Source of the DNA: Onchocerca volvulus
Taxonomy: Eukaryota; Nematoda; Chromadorea; Rhabditida; Onchocercidae
Length of the DNA stretch: 64,000 bases
NCBI GenBank assembly: GCA_000499405.2
Contig: HG738137.1
Location: 2,480,001 to 2,544,000 of the forward strand
Direction: 5' to 3'
The notes under the pieces were generated by a model, which had not been told where the DNA came from, ran no database searches, and was given only the letters and a program-made list of their open reading frames with translations. Positions 1 through 14,300 of the stretch are shown here, piece after piece (positions within the stretch are counted from its first letter, which is position 1; each line of letters begins with the position of its first letter). The position numbers and the translations under genes were made by a program.

Positions 1-67
1 CAACAAACATCCTCTTTCGATCATCGCCGATTCATCTTTATATGATCGGATCATTCAATCAACCAAC

Positions 68-209
68 CTATTGCAAGAATCGATACTAATTGTTGATTGA
101 CGCCCACTTCCGTCAATACGATTAACCGGTATGTGTGCGGCATAACGTTCATGCCGTGGTTGCGCCGCTGCTGCTACCGCAGCTGTGAAATTTGACGTTA
201 ACGACGATC
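68..209 (-). CDS. Internal exon of an unrecognised gene running off the left edge
   Basis: One 142-nt exon reads through without a stop in a single frame on the minus strand. It is preceded by a good acceptor (pyrimidines then TTACAG) and followed by a donor (AG|GTTGGT). It enters with two bases of a split codon and leaves with two bases. The translation is alanine-rich in its first half (TAAVAAAAQPRHERYAAH) and then polar (RIDGSGRQSTISIDSC). I do not recognise the family. It cannot be joined directly to the next gene on the same strand, whose last exon ends in a stop at 2557. It probably belongs to a gene continuing to the left of the window. Confidence 0.5.
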
Positions 210-2556
210 CTGTAATCAGTTTCGAATTATATCAATATAAATTTGCATTTTTCTAAAATTGAATTTATATTTCCTACTGACATTATCCCGTAATTAATCT
301 CTATTTTAGTTGAAACTCGAATTGTATCGATACTCAAGTAATATCATTGTTTTCAAATTACATCGAATTCTGAGTCACACATTATCCATCGATGATGAAG
401 TTGCATTGATACAAATTAAAACAGTCAAAATTATTCGAAATAGATCAAAATTATCGCAGCATTCTCTATTCATTAATCATTTTTAACTGATAATTCAATA
501 TGAATTATACTGAAAGCATAAAATTTTGTTAGATCAAACATTTTTCTGCGAAATGAACATTGATGAGCATTTTAGGTGCTATTATTGAAGTATAATTTGA
601 ATGATTTAAAAAGAAAATAGCTGTTTGAAGAGTTTATGGAAGGAAGAAAATGGAAAGAATGACATCTGATTGAATATAAAGTCACTAATTCTTATCATTA
701 TCATTGATGATCATTTATTTATTTATGCTTATTTTTATTTATTTAGTTATATTTATTTTATTTATTTATATATTTAAGATAATTTTCTTGAATGACAAAC
801 CTTCAACAGAAGGATATCTATTGTGATTATGAACCGGAAGTTGCATCGTTAATTCTGCAACAGATGTATCCTGCAAACAATTATTGTTTTCGCAATTCAT
901 CATCTCGATGGAAACATCAATATGTTGTGTAGTTTCAATTACATTTCAATTACACAACTTCTTGTGATAATTATTCAAATCGAAATGGTCAAACGACAAC
1001 ATGTCAGGTTTTTTTTTTTTTTTTGACCTGCTAAGGTCACTTTTATAGTTGCGATTTCGATGATTTAATTGAAAGAGGTATTTTACTTGTTATTACTTTG
1101 AAATTTTAGCAGTATGATAAAAGAAGAAATTATCAAAGAGATTTCATCTGAAAGCAATCATTGAAACAGTAATAGAAAAAGCTGGCGTGGATAAGAATGC
1201 TTTTAGCATTTGAAAAAGTTTTCTTTTCTTTTTTTTTTCGGTATGAGAAGAGGAACGGGATAGTTGGAAAGAGAGATGATAAGTCTATTCCTTATTGAGT
1301 GAAATTAGATAAAAAGAGTGTTATCAAGAGATTGTACTGATAAGAGTAAATGAAGCAAAAGCAAGGAGAGAAAGGAAATTGAGATGTCTTTGACGATTGA
1401 CGTATAAATATTCGCTCTTTAAATATGAACTAGATTATATCAGTTGTTTACTTCAAATTCTGTTTATCTTATTATAGTCAGTATGCAAATGTCAATAGTT
1501 ATGTAAATAATCAGACTATCTGCTCCACCTTCAAATTATCCGATTAGAAATGTTTGCTTACTTTTTTGTTATTGAAATTCATGAATGGAAATGGAAAAGC
1601 GATGAGAATGAAATGCAAAAATTCGCCAAAATTCCCCAAATAGATTGTTAAAAGTTCCCTTTTAATTATAACTTTCCTTTTTTTTTTTTTAATAAAAAAA
1701 CAATAAATGGTTGTTGGCGTCTTTCTTCCTAAAAATAAAACTTTCATTAGGCTCACCACTTCAAATATTTAACTGGACCAGAGCTAGGAGAACTATGTGC
1801 AGGATAAAATTAGCCATGCTGAATTATATCAATAAGCAAAAATTTTCTTTTTTTTTTATGAAAAAGATGAATAGTGAAAAAACTTTTCTATCTAGACCGA
1901 GCATTGCTGAAGAGTCGAAATTTTTCGAGTTTGCAAGGAAAGGAAACGTTCGATTCAGTGGAATTTGGTTGAAAGTAAAATATTGCTATCAGAATCTTCA
2001 AAATATCGAGAAAGTTTGGCCAAAGTACATAAAATAGCCCAACAAAATTACCAAAAACCAAGTTCTCAGCATCATTACATCTTCTAAAAATTCGCTTCAA
2101 TTGTTCTAAAAACAATAACTAGGAAGGGACATAAGTCATCGCAAGTGAATCATATAATTATCGAAAAAGAGAAGATCGAAAACATCTCCGACAGAAAAGA
2201 AATTAGTGGAAGACAAATGAAGTGAAGAGGAAGAAAAAGGAAACAAAAGATTAGTCAGAGGAGATTAGTACAAGTGTAATATGATCGAAGATATTTGAGG
2301 AGATGTCCGGACAATTGGTGTAGAGTCGAATTTCCTCGAACTAATTCTCAATTAAATGTCAATGCCAATAAGCAGTCTCGAGAAATAAAGCTATCAGAGC
2401 GATGTAAATAATTCTCAATTAAATTTCCGTATGCTTTCACGAAATATATTACGAAATGTTGCAGAAGCAGTGATATTAACGCATTAGAGCTTGCCCAAGT
2501 TGCTGTAAATAATCAACTTGTCCAGCATACATAACACACAACAGAACTTCTGTTCT
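210..2556. other. Non-coding stretch, AT-rich
   Basis: No convincing exon was found on either strand. It holds an (ATTT)-like simple repeat near 713-776 and poly(T) runs near 1010-1024 and 1850. A 15-nt perfect palindrome (arms AACAGAA / TTCTGTT around one C, 2540-2554) sits immediately past the stop of the neighbouring minus-strand gene. The open frame at 1711-2037 on the plus strand is low-complexity Lys/Phe-rich and has no supporting features. Confidence 0.5.
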
Positions 2557-3751
2557 TCACCGTCTTATTTTATTCCTTTCTGCATCACACATCATTGCCT
2601 TCCTGATATTTCTTCCCTGGAAGCCTATTGCTTTCAATTTATCATTGCTGATATGCGCTGATAAGCAATTAATTTTAACCTCTACAGCTGGGCTGTCACT
2701 ATCAGAGATGTTCGATATTTTGCGAAGTTGAAATGCCTGATTTTGCAATCTTTGTTCGAACGGTGACATTGGAGCATCAAATTCAAAAGAATGCTTCGTT
2801 AATGACATTGAACGCTCTGTCCTGAAATCAACCCATTTTGCTTCATTTGTTTAACCAAAGCTATTATATTTTGTTGGATAATTTTTTGAAAAATCTTTTT
2901 AGGCTTAATTAAATAAGTAATTTCTTGGTTGTTAGATTAAGACGATATCTGATACATAATGGTCATATAAAGAAGACGACATGGATGCAAAAATATGAGG
3001 AATGAAATAAATGGTAAGTGGAAGGAAATTGAATGAATGTAAAAAAAAGGAGTAATGATACTTGTTGATAGCTGGTGAGCTTTTCAGGCCATGATAACTT
3101 GTGGCCAAGAGCTGTTCTCCGTATGACAATAAGTCAAGCATTTTCGTAGAACCAGCAAGGGAAGTTTTCTGTATTGGAGTTGAAACAGTCTCCATTTCAA
3201 CACTGCCCAAACGTGAACGACTTGGCGCTGTGATATAAGGTTTTTGACGAGTTGGTTCCAGTATTCGAACTAAATTTAATGCATTTGTAATTTTATATAT
3301 CTATACAATATGATCGTTCAATTAGAAAATCTTCAATGAAACTTTTAATATTTTTATCATGGAATACGAAATTTGCTAAACTTATAATGATAATTATAAA
3401 AAATATGAAAATATGAAGTATTCCGTGTTCTTCTACATGATAATAAACCATGTACTAATTCCTGCGCCAATTCTCACACACATTATTTAATTTTATTCTT
3501 GACATTTATTTTGAAAGCTTCTATTTTGGTCGAAGTATGGGCTTTTAGGAACGAATAAATGATTATTTATAGCACAACAGTGAAAATAAATTTGAAAATA
3601 GCATTTAATGGCATAGTTTTGAAATTCAACAGCATTTTCTAATAGAATAGTTTTTGTTTTGCCCATTTATTTCGTTATTTTTAGTTAAATTTCTGAAGTT
3701 GCTTCGTTTCTTTACTGCTTCATAAATCAACTTCTAAAAGTTTTGGCTTTC

Positions 3752-3791
<40 letters not shown>

Positions 3792-6700
3792 GTTTGTCTT
3801 TTGTTTAAATCATCAAAACAGTCGTATGATTAATTGGTTTTGTGAATTTTGAGAAATCGATAGTTATTTTGTGTAAGTATGCCTATAATTAATTATCTAA
3901 AGCTCACCAGCACAGGCTCCCATTAGCTCGGAAGCTGCTAAAGAACATGACGATTCTCGGCTATCAAATTCCATCGGCTCACTGCGCAAACGTTCCAATT
4001 CGTCACGTTTATATTTCACGTATTTTTCAAGTAGCGAATGATCCGAAAGCATAAATTCATCGCTCTTCGATAATGCCTGCAATGAGAAAATGCGATATGA
4101 TTTCATTCTATTCAGTCAAAAATACTGCCGATACTATTTTTCTTGAAAGATGTCATTTTTGAGATAAAAAATCAACAAATATTTGTAAACGGATTGTAAA
4201 AATAACCTCATCGGTAGTAACTTTCCAAGAAGGCAATTGATCGGATATGCAGTTGACTTCGTTCGTAACCTCGTGCTTCTACAATCGAGAGTTTTTGAAA
4301 AAAGTACAAAGAATGATTTTGATTCGTATTTATTCATTCTGATTTTTGTCCTAAATTTATTTATTTACTCATTCGACAGAATGGTTGTACGACAATTGGC
4401 CTGGTTCTTTCTTCTTCCCAAGCAGACATAGTTGCTACAGATTGCATTCAAATATCATTCGAAAGGAATTTCGAACAAAGAATGCAAAAAAAAGTTGATA
4501 AACTTGTCAGAAAGTTTCAAATTACTATCACAAAAGAAATATTTCGTGCAATATTTAGTAGAGCAGTTAAACTTACGATATTGTTTTCTTCAACAATGCA
4601 GGCTTGTTTAGAAATTTTTTTTGTGGATCTAAAATAATTACTATTATCAGCTTTGGATATGGAATATCATTTTGTTTGCAAAATTGAACAAATCAATATT
4701 TCGCTTAAAAACTTTTGAGAACGAAATTTTCCTCATTCAAAGGCCTCTGATCAATTATTTAGAAAAATAAAAAGTAAAGAATGGAATGAAAAAAGAGGAA
4801 AGATCCTAATGATATTCGCTACCAAAATTATATTATTTGAAAACTAAATGCAGCAACTTACGCAGGATAACATTTAGGATTTATAACTTGCACATGTTTC
4901 AAGCATCGATAGAGGTTCACGTCGGTAATACGTGAATTGAGAACTATTACCTAAACAGAAAACAATGGGATCACAAGTAAAATTAGAAATATTTTATGTA
5001 GAATAAAAAAAATAACTTCAAAAGAAATTGCTTGTTTTATTTACTGCAAAGTTTTGGAGATATTGATGCTGCTGATAAATGATAATTGTTAAATCTTGTA
5101 TAACAGTCCACTGCAAATTAATTTCATTCTCTAAATTTTCTAACTTGGCTGATTGATTCATTTTTTTTAAAAATAAACATGACTAGAGAAATAATTTCGC
5201 ACGAGGATCGATCTAGCATCCTCATCGGAAATCGATCTAGCAAGCATTCAAATATTTAATCATTATAGCTTCATTATCACCCTAACCTGAGCTCGACACG
5301 AATTTTGTTCATCCGATCTTTTGAATATTGATTCTCGAATTGTAATCAGTCGAATACTAGGTTCTTTTACTGTCATTGAACATGTGCTATGTTTCCTGAA
5401 ATCCAAGATATTAAAGTACATAATACTAATCGGAATACGAGATAATGAATTTCGCTTTTTATTAATTATCCATCATTTAACATTAGATGAATGCAAATCA
5501 AATATAATCCATTTATAGATTATATGTGTGTGTGTGTTTTTGTGTGTTTTAAAGATTATGTTTTATTTTTTTTTTTATTTTTTTTTCTTTTTGCATTTTA
5601 CCTAAACACATCATCATCAAAAAAATTTTAATTTAATAAGCCTACCTTTTCATTTTGATGATATCAAATGTATCTTCCAATGGTTGTATTCGAGATGTAA
5701 ACGATGCATTAAATTTGATTGTTGTATTTATTATCGCTAACAATTTTTTGTCCATTTTGATAATCCTGAATAAGAATCTTAGCGCTTCATTTTGATCGAA
5801 ATTTTAAGATAAATTTCAAAAAATCATTGGATTTTGTGAAATTATACAAAAGAAATGATGCAATAGTATCATCCGATAATGCATGCTGATGCTAGATTTA
5901 CCTGATTTCTCGCATTCTTAAGAGATACTTTCCCCGCGTTAGCCAAATTATCTCTCTTTGAAAATACTTATTAAAGTAACAACGTATCTTGACCAGAAAT
6001 TAATATATCTGCGGTAATTTGAAATTTTCGCAGTTGACTCGTATGTAAATTGACTTGATGATGAACATTATTGGAGATGAAAATAAGATATTGAAATATA
6101 AAAGATTCAAAAAAAACGAGAGATCTCGGAACTTATGGAACTTGGAAATGCCACCTTGGTAAATTTTACCTGGGATATTTCATGATTAAAGAAACTTTTT
6201 CGTTATTTACAATCACTGGTCGAAATGCAGAACTTAGTGTGATCTCGACTGGCTTGGAAAGTTTCGATGCCGCTGCACAAACGGTTACTGCAGGTATCGC
6301 ACAAAAAGTGTAATTTTTGGTAATTACCCCAAGAGCATTGTTGCATGCTTCGTCCCTAAAATTTCCATCCTTTTTTTGATCATTTTTGATTTTATACGAA
6401 AAATCTGAAACGAAACGTTGTAAATATCTTATTATTATTATTTTTAATTACTAACAATAATCAGTGTTTAGGAGATCATGCTGACTTCAGCAATCAATTA
6501 AATTCGAATTTATGAAAAAGAAATAGAAACAAACCGCTGCAGTTGTTTATTATGACTAATATTCATTTCATGATAGTCAGGACCGCTCCAAATACCGGGT
6601 ACTGGTGCTGAAGATTTCGATTTCGAACTACTCTCTTCTTCTAAAAATTCGACATAATTCGACAGATATATATCAAAATTTCCTGTATGTATTCTACATT

Positions 6701-9700
6701 ATCTGAGATAAATAGAATTATTGTATAATGAATTTTCAATAAAATAAAAAAAAGTCAGAATAAAAAATAAAATGAAGTTTAAATAAAGAAAAGAGTGCGT
6801 AACATTCGAGTTCAACTAAAACGTCAATGCTGTTTTCTAATTTGTAAATCTCGATGAGGCACTTCAGATTTCAAGAGACAATTTAGTTACAACCGCAATG
6901 GTATTTTAGCAATCAACGAAAGCGTTTCATCTTGCTTTTTATAGTGATCTAATCAGTTTTCGTGTCAGACGATGACTCACGTAGATGGATATGTGAAATG
7001 GAATGTGATGAAAAAAAAAAAGTGATGGAATTAAGGACAGGAAGAATGGAAATGACTAAATATCAATTTAGAAATATCAGAATAGATGAGTCTCATTTTC
7101 AGGCTGCATGAATTCCAGAAAAAAAAAGAAAACAGAACCAAGCAAAAGAGTTTTCTATTTTTTTTTTTTCGTTTCTGACGAATGCATCGATGTTGCTGAT
7201 GATTTGATCAACATTTTTAAAATAGAATTAAGCTATTCAATTACGGTGCATAACTTTCGACGAGTTATATATTTCAAATACCGTTAGATTATTCAGTATC
7301 AATTGGATTGCAAAAAAAACTTAGCATCAAATTGGCTTCTCCTTCAAACTGCCATAAAAAACAACAGCTTAGGATGTGAAACTTTAATAAAGTACATTTA
7401 TCTTCTCAATAAAATCAATTCAAAAAAAAGCAGTGAATATGAATTATCTAAAAAAAAAAAGAGCTGATTATTTTTAAGGTATATTAAAACAACATTTCTG
7501 AATACTGATCACCTAAAATTTTTCCTTTAAAATGATACACATCTAAATACAAAAAATAAAATTTATCATCAGCATCAGAAATGTCAACAAAATTTTGTTT
7601 TTTTTTTTTTTTGTTTTTTTCTAATATCTTCCGCTTCGATCATTGGCCAAAGCCTATGTCAAAAAGCAGAACACATCTTTTGTTTCTTCCAATATTTTGT
7701 TATATTTGTTGAGATTTCATTTCTGCATGTCAGCTTTACAAACTGTTTTGAAGCAAAATCTCCTATGTCTTCTCTTTTGGTCCTTCAAAATGCTGTTCTA
7801 ATTCGTTAATAAAAGGATGGAGAAACTAAAAAGTCAAAAAAGAAAAAAAAAATTTCCATGAATTTATCATAAGCCAGGTTTTGTAAATATACTTTAGTTT
7901 GGTATTCTTTGACACATTTATCTATCTACATGATCTAGGAATATTATTTAAAGTTAAGAATAATATGATTAAATCTTTAAACAATGAGCTATTAGCAGAA
8001 CAGGAAATTCGTCTTTTACGGAAAATTTATTGATTGTAAATCTAATTATCTCTCTATGCTTCTTGGATGCAAGTTTGGCAAGTTGTAGAATAAACATTAC
8101 TTAAATTAAAAAGTCAGAGAAAATTTATAGTTACTCAGAGGATAAAATTACAAAGGCGGGAAGACCTTTTTAATTTCATGTTAACCTTTGAAGAAATATT
8201 AGTACTATTAATATTTTGCATTAAGATATTTCGCATTTCCAGCTTGCGGAATGATAATTTAGTGACCAAAACACCAGATAATAGCAAAACAACAGATAAA
8301 AAAAATATATAGGGAGCAAGCTTCTATTATTATAACGTTTGAGTTCACTTCGGGCTATATATTTTTAAAAACTTAAGTTATAAATCTCCAAGAAAAAAAG
8401 CGGTGTAATTACTTTTTGAAACGAAATTGTGAAATAAGAATTTGTACCTGTGTTTAAAGTAAAAGATTTAAAGAAGTCAATAAAAAAGAGTGTAATCAAC
8501 CGTAAAGACGAGAATTTCAGATAATACTAAGATCAAAAGACGAGAATTTCAGATAATACTAAGATCAGAATCATCTATCAGAGAAATTTTATTTTCTAGA
8601 GAGATTTCATTTCCAAGGATATGAAATATATTTATATGAATATAATATGAACCTTTTTGAATATAAGGTCATTGGGTAGATGCCAATTGTCTAAATAGTT
8701 TCCTGTGTATTAGCCGACTATAAACTGGACAGAATGGCAATTGTGTTAGTTTACAAACTAAAATTTTATTAGGAATGTCTAATTTTATTTTATTTTAATC
8801 ATAAAAATGAATTCGAATGTCTGAAGAGAAGTAGATAAGAGCGTTACGTCCGACGCATGAAAATATCCAACGCGCGATTCGAACAATGCGAGATTGTTTT
8901 CCACTGTTTTGGAAAATTCAACGGTTAAAGCAATGAACACAATGAGGATAAAGAAAAGGAAAGATAGATAATCGAACAATTTAATAGCTGCTTTCCTCTG
9001 AAGTTTCCCTCAGGATAGCTGGAGCATGCAATGAAGCTGTTATATTCGGTAAAACGCATAATTAGAGGAATTGTTGGACGAAACGTCTTCAACCTATTCT
9101 CAAACTTTCGATGAGTATGACATTTAGTATGCTTGCGTAAAGCGTAGACATTGAATGTGTACTTCAAGTTGGCCATTTTTGGTAAGCAGAACTGACGCTA
9201 TGGAATGAATCAAACGTTGAATATAAGTCTCCCGCTCAAGTGGCATCTATTTTCAGGGCTGATTAATTTCCGGGCTAATTCATTTTCAGGCTCGTTAAAT
9301 AATGAATTTGAAATTTGCAAAAATTATGTTAGATATTAAGTAATAGTGACAGATGACTGATCACATCTGCCATAACATACCAAGTTATACATATTACTGC
9401 TCTTTTTCTGACTGTGAAAGAAAATATATGCATCTGCTAGACTTCTATTGATAACTTGGCCAAAATCCTCGATTTATTTTCAGTCTTATGAATAGTATTG
9501 CTTAAGGGAATGAGGAATTTGAGCCTCATGGGAAAGTTATGAGGAATTCGAACAATGAGTCTTATGGAAGAATAAAAAAAGAAATTCGTTATCTTATAAG
9601 AAAATAGCAAGAAATTTCGCAATGATATATATTAAAGAGCGATAATGAGTATAACTGCAATATAACTTTAAAATTCATAAACCTGAAAGATCGAAATAAG

Positions 9701-9761
9701 CCATATTATCATGATGCTTCTCGCAACCTTCAAAGAAATTGCCAGTTGAATTGCCCATAGC
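2557..9761 (-). CDS. Unrecognised multi-exon gene, at least 10 coding exons
   Basis: I do not recognise the product. Exons in coding order are 9683-9761 (ATG at 9758, after an acceptor TTATAG and three further bases), 6535-6640, 6170-6355, 5646-5765, a probable exon 5045-5148, then 4862-4950, 4577-4628, 4207-4278, 3908-4076, 3062-3269 and 2557-2821. Phases agree at every junction except between 5646-5765 and 5045-5148, where a small exon may be missing. The protein starts MGNSTGNFFEGCEKHHDN, then a Ser/Lys run and VPGIWSGPDYHEMN. The 6170-6355 exon is hydrophobic and well ordered (AIPAVTVCAAASKLSK). The 5045-5148 exon looks like a coiled coil (LENLENEINLQW). The C-terminal third is Ser-rich and polar. 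The 4207 donor is GTTATT, also used by other genes here. The first exon is separated by a 3-kb intron. It could instead be an internal exon of the upstream gene, but that gene has its own stop and poly(A) signal. Confidence 0.55.
3753..3790. repeat. Poly(T) run of 38
   Basis: An uninterrupted run of 38 T lies in an intron of the minus-strand gene 2557-9761, so it reads as poly(A) in the transcript. Assembled lengths of such runs are unreliable. Confidence 0.9.
8504..8567. repeat. 32-bp exact tandem duplication
   Basis: Two back-to-back copies of a 32-bp unit beginning AAAGACGAGAATTTCAGATA; 31 bases match exactly. It lies in the 3-kb first intron of the gene at 2557-9761. It looks like a recent local duplication with no coding role. 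Confidence 0.85.
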
Positions 9762-11311
9762 CTATAATAAAAAGAAAGCAGTCAATTATTTTTCGAAGCA
9801 TTTAATCACGATATGATCATATAAATGAAAGGAATTTTATGAAAGAGTCAAATTTTCAAGTTTTTACTCATCTTGAAAATAAACATTTATAACTTGAAGC
9901 AATAGAAGAAAAATCAATCGGGTTAAATGCAAGTGAATTGATGCATGTGAGAACAAAATTAATGAGAAAGTCGAATTTGTTATATAATTATGATGTGAAA
10001 AAATTTCTGAAATTTTAGAAAGATGATAAGTAGTAAGGTAACAAACAGAAAATAATACATAATTTAAAATCATTGCCTTACACTGTCAAAGTGAAATGAA
10101 CAGCAATTTTCAATTTGATAATAATTTCAGCTCTTATATAATTTTACCCAGAAATTTCAACATATTTTAATTTTGGAACTCCCTAAATCTTGAGTATACT
10201 AAGAAAATACACTTCAGGTCAAACAAAGTCAAATGATTTGAGCTAACGATAGCAAAAATATCAGCTGAATTTGAAGAGTAATATCTTAATTTTTTTAGCG
10301 AAGCCAGTTGTTTAATCGACATAAGCACAAAAGCCGTACGATACTAGATGATCAGCAACTCAACTGATCTTAGTAAATAGCTTCAATTCAAAATTTAAAA
10401 ATATAAAATATTGAAATCAATGCTAACTGCAGCAACTGTAGAAGTAGCAAAATGGAAGAAATGTGAAATCAGTATCACAGAATATAGCTTATTTTACAGG
10501 CGATAATCCGTAAGAAATATTAAAAATGATAGAGGAATGATTAATTGAGCTAGTTTTTCTCTTGCACTTGTTCATTCATTTGAAAGATATGATCTTCAAC
10601 ATTCCTTCAAAATCACATTTCAGGCTGAACAGATCCATAAACTTAAACAATGATAAACTTCACGAACGGTAGTATTCCTTCTCTTTCACTTTAAAAAACA
10701 AATTTTTTATGGGAAATGAAATAATTAATAATTTCTGTGTAAGCTATTCAGTGATGAAAGACTTGCCAGCATTGAGAGTTGAGGCGCAAACTGATCCGAA
10801 CAAAATTTTTCTTTCTGATCTGTTGGCTTTCTTTCTGATCTGTGGATATTTGCCATCTTCTGCATTTCCATCGACGTGCCATTACATTTCATATATTTAT
10901 TGCCTACATAATTTCCGATTCATTTGAAAGAAAACTACGGGATGCAGTTAAATGAAATACACGTAACAATCAGAAATAAGCAAAAGGCCTGTTTCAATTA
11001 TATGTCAACTTTACTTTATTACTATTGAAGATATCGATTTACGCAAAATTTGTAGCCATTAATATTTTTCTTATTAACAAAATATGAAAAAATATATGCA
11101 TTCCGAAATTATATTTCGGTATTCAAAAGTTTCTGCAATATTCTGTGAAAGAAGAAAGCAAAGAGAATTCTCTTAATTTAAACGCTCTAATTTGACTTCT
11201 AATCTCACAAATTACATAACCTCAGCGAAGCATGAACTGCAAAAAAAAAAAAAAAAAGAAATCTTTATGGAATTAAGAAAACATCGAAATGATAAGACGA
11301 CATCTGACAGG
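9762..11311. other. Gap between two minus-strand genes
   Basis: About 1.5 kb separates the 3' end of the gene at 11331-17843 from the first coding exon of the next gene on the same strand. No exon with acceptable splice sites was found. The short open frames here are Phe/Leu-rich chance frames. The distance is much larger than in a C. elegans-type operon. Confidence 0.4.
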
Positions 11312-11317
11312 TTTATT
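11312..11317 (-). terminator. Poly(A) signal AATAAA
   Basis: AATAAA on the minus strand lies 13 bases past the TAG stop at 11331-11333. This short spacing is typical of nematode 3' ends. It is the main argument that the upstream gene ends here and does not continue into the exons below 9.8 kb. Confidence 0.6.
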
Positions 11318-11330
11318 ATATGTGATATAG

Positions 11331-14300
11331 CTAAATGTATTCAGAAGTACCTTTCTTTCCTTCAGCAGTTGTATTCTTTATTTGCTTTTTATGATTGATA
11401 CAATTTGCCTCGGGCGTTTTATCATTGCTTTTCTTCGTTGATTTCCTGCTTTTTACAAATAAAGGCAATTCTTTTATTAGCTTCTCTTCCTTCTCATTCT
11501 CGCCTTCTTCAGATTGTGCTACAATTTGACAAGTAATATATACAACAATACTGGGAGAAGTGAAAAATAATATAAATTAGTGCGGCAATCTACGATTTTG
11601 AGGTCACGAGAATTTCAAGTCTATAGCAAGGCATCATATTCCTATAGAAAAGAGAAATTAAGATGTTTGACTGATTAAGGGAAATTAAGATATTTGCTGC
11701 ATCTTTGTCACAGATTAAAAACTCATATCATTCATTTCTTCAGCATTTTTCAATAATTTCATTATACATTGCTTTTATAATCACAGATTTAAAAAAAAAA
11801 AAAAAATTAAATTATACATGGGAGCGATAGGCTTCAATGAATCCTAAAAATTTTCCCACAAAGAATCACTTATGATACTAGTTTAATATTCAAGATGAAG
11901 CACGCTATAAAGAATCGATAACAGTTCAAGTTGTTCTCAACAAATACATTAATAATGCCATTATTTGAAAGTCAGACTATTATTTTATAAGATAATTCAT
12001 GCCAGCAACACATACACAACCGGGATTACAGGTCAGAATTTTGAATCACATCTAGTCGATTAAACAGATAAAAGAGTTAGCTCAGGGTAAAAAAAAAAAA
12101 AAAAAAGAAGAAAAGAGCATTCTGAAAATATAATCAAGCAAATTAAAAAAAGAAGTTACAAGCAGCAATAATAACGAAAATTCTAAAAAACATCTCTCTC
12201 ATCCAAGATCGTTCAATTTCATGCTGTCCAAAGATCAATTCATTAATGATAGCCTAAATGTCACCGAACAGGTGTTTTTTGTAGTGTCAAAAGCGAAATC
12301 TAAAGTTGTCCGATGATGGTTTCATTCTTAATTATGTATGAACTAAAGAGGAAAATGAATAATTTGGAATCTTTTCTGGACTTTCTGTATTTTTATCGAG
12401 TTCCATATATTAAAAGAGAGCAGAAAGTTGTGTCACATAATTGTTCGAAATTTTTCAAATGATCACTGAAAAATCTCAATATCGCTTATTATATTATAAT
12501 TGCCTCATATGATTGTAATATGAATAATATATTGAAAGTGATTATTTCCAGTGATCATTCATTTAAAATGTGATTATTCCGTCACTTAAATCAAGATAGA
12601 GTAGCAATATACAGTTGAGTGACTGTCATTGCAGTCATAAAATGATCATAATGATAATTATTAATGATCTATTATATATGATTTTTCGCTTAAAAGAATT
12701 CAAATGAACCTGTTTGCAAGTTTCGGTACATACAAAGAAGAAGGAATGTAATAAAAACCAAATAAAAACAGTATAATTTAGAAAAAAAAATGAAGGTACA
12801 CTTTTAAAAATTGCGCAAACAAATCCAATAATGAAGGTATCTGTAACTGTCTTCTCTAGAAAAATATAAACAACAGTCTTTCTACGACTGTTGTGAATTA
12901 GGAGACACAAAAAACTGAATATTATTGTTCTGACAAGATTTCAATTTAGTTTTATCCACAATTCTTTCATTTTTTGTATTTTTATCCAAATCAAAATTCG
13001 GGAAATATACTTTCTATTCCTCTTAGCTTGGCACTATCCAATAAACTGCACACTGATGCTCCACGACTAATATTCAATGATTTTTTTTTTATAAAAAAAC
13101 TGACCTTCATTGCATTCTGTAGGAATTATTCCGACTTCCGATTCTTTACTGTGTGACGCCAAAAAAATGATCGAAGATGATATCCTGAAGAAATCAATAC
13201 CAACAAATATTCACGTATAAATATATTCACCATGTTATAAGAAATATTACTGGTTCCTCCAGGGGATTTTTTAGATAACAACCTATTCAAAGCTGCTACT
13301 AATAGTTTTACAGTATTTTTTCATGTGCACTAAGATCTCCAAAACAAATTTTATATATATTCACTTCGGCTTCGCCAAAGAATTTAATTTTAAGATTTCA
13401 TGTTTGCAATAAAATAGCGAATATTATCAAGAAATTGTCTTCAAAACAATAAATGAAAGTTCGAGCAGAAAATAAGGAAAGGAAAAGACACAAACTCTGA
13501 ATTGTCCAGAATTTGATTCTGTTGCATTTCTTTGTCTTCAGTATCATTATCTTTTTCGATATTGTTTTCCTGAAAAACAGTTACAATCATTTTAATAAAC
13601 TGGTTCTCTATGTTAACAATTAATTAACTCATAGATTTTTGAAAGAAATAAATGAGAAGTGAAATATATGTAAAGAATTTCCCATCCTTTTAACATTATT
13701 AACTAAAACTACAAATGTATAGATCCTTTATTTTTTTTATCTCGAGCAAACGTTTTCTAATCTGGAAAAAAAAAAAAAGAAAAGTGATGGCGAAAAATTA
13801 TCCGATTCGAATTTAATCAGAAAGTTCGAGAACTGCGTTCTGAAAATCTCTTAGTATTGTACTGCGATCAAAACTTACCATACTTATCTCATCATCAGTT
13901 ACGATCATTTCTTTTTCTGTACTTGTCAATAACAGTTTGCCCTCAGATCTATCTGCAAAATCAAATTATATATATTAAATGATAATTCTTATTATATACA
14001 TTTAATGATAATTTCAAATTATATATATTAAATGATAATTTTAAATATTGAATAGCACCCCAATCACTTATCTTCATCATTCGATTTTTTCCTCTGTCGT
14101 TTCCGTAACTTCCTTTTACGAAATTCAGTCCGTTGTTCGGTGTCAGATGAAGAATCTGATTCCAATGCTAATTTGCGCTGTCGTGAGTGATGACGCAGTG
14201 CTGTCAATGAAATTATATATTTATGCAATGTTTTCGAGAATCATTCGCTACCAATCTAATGATGAATCCGAAAATCGTTTTAAATCAATGACCAAAGAGG

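Noticed and set aside
1711..2037. 108-codon plus-strand frame near the left edge
   Set aside because: Low-complexity Lys/Phe translation with no supporting signals.
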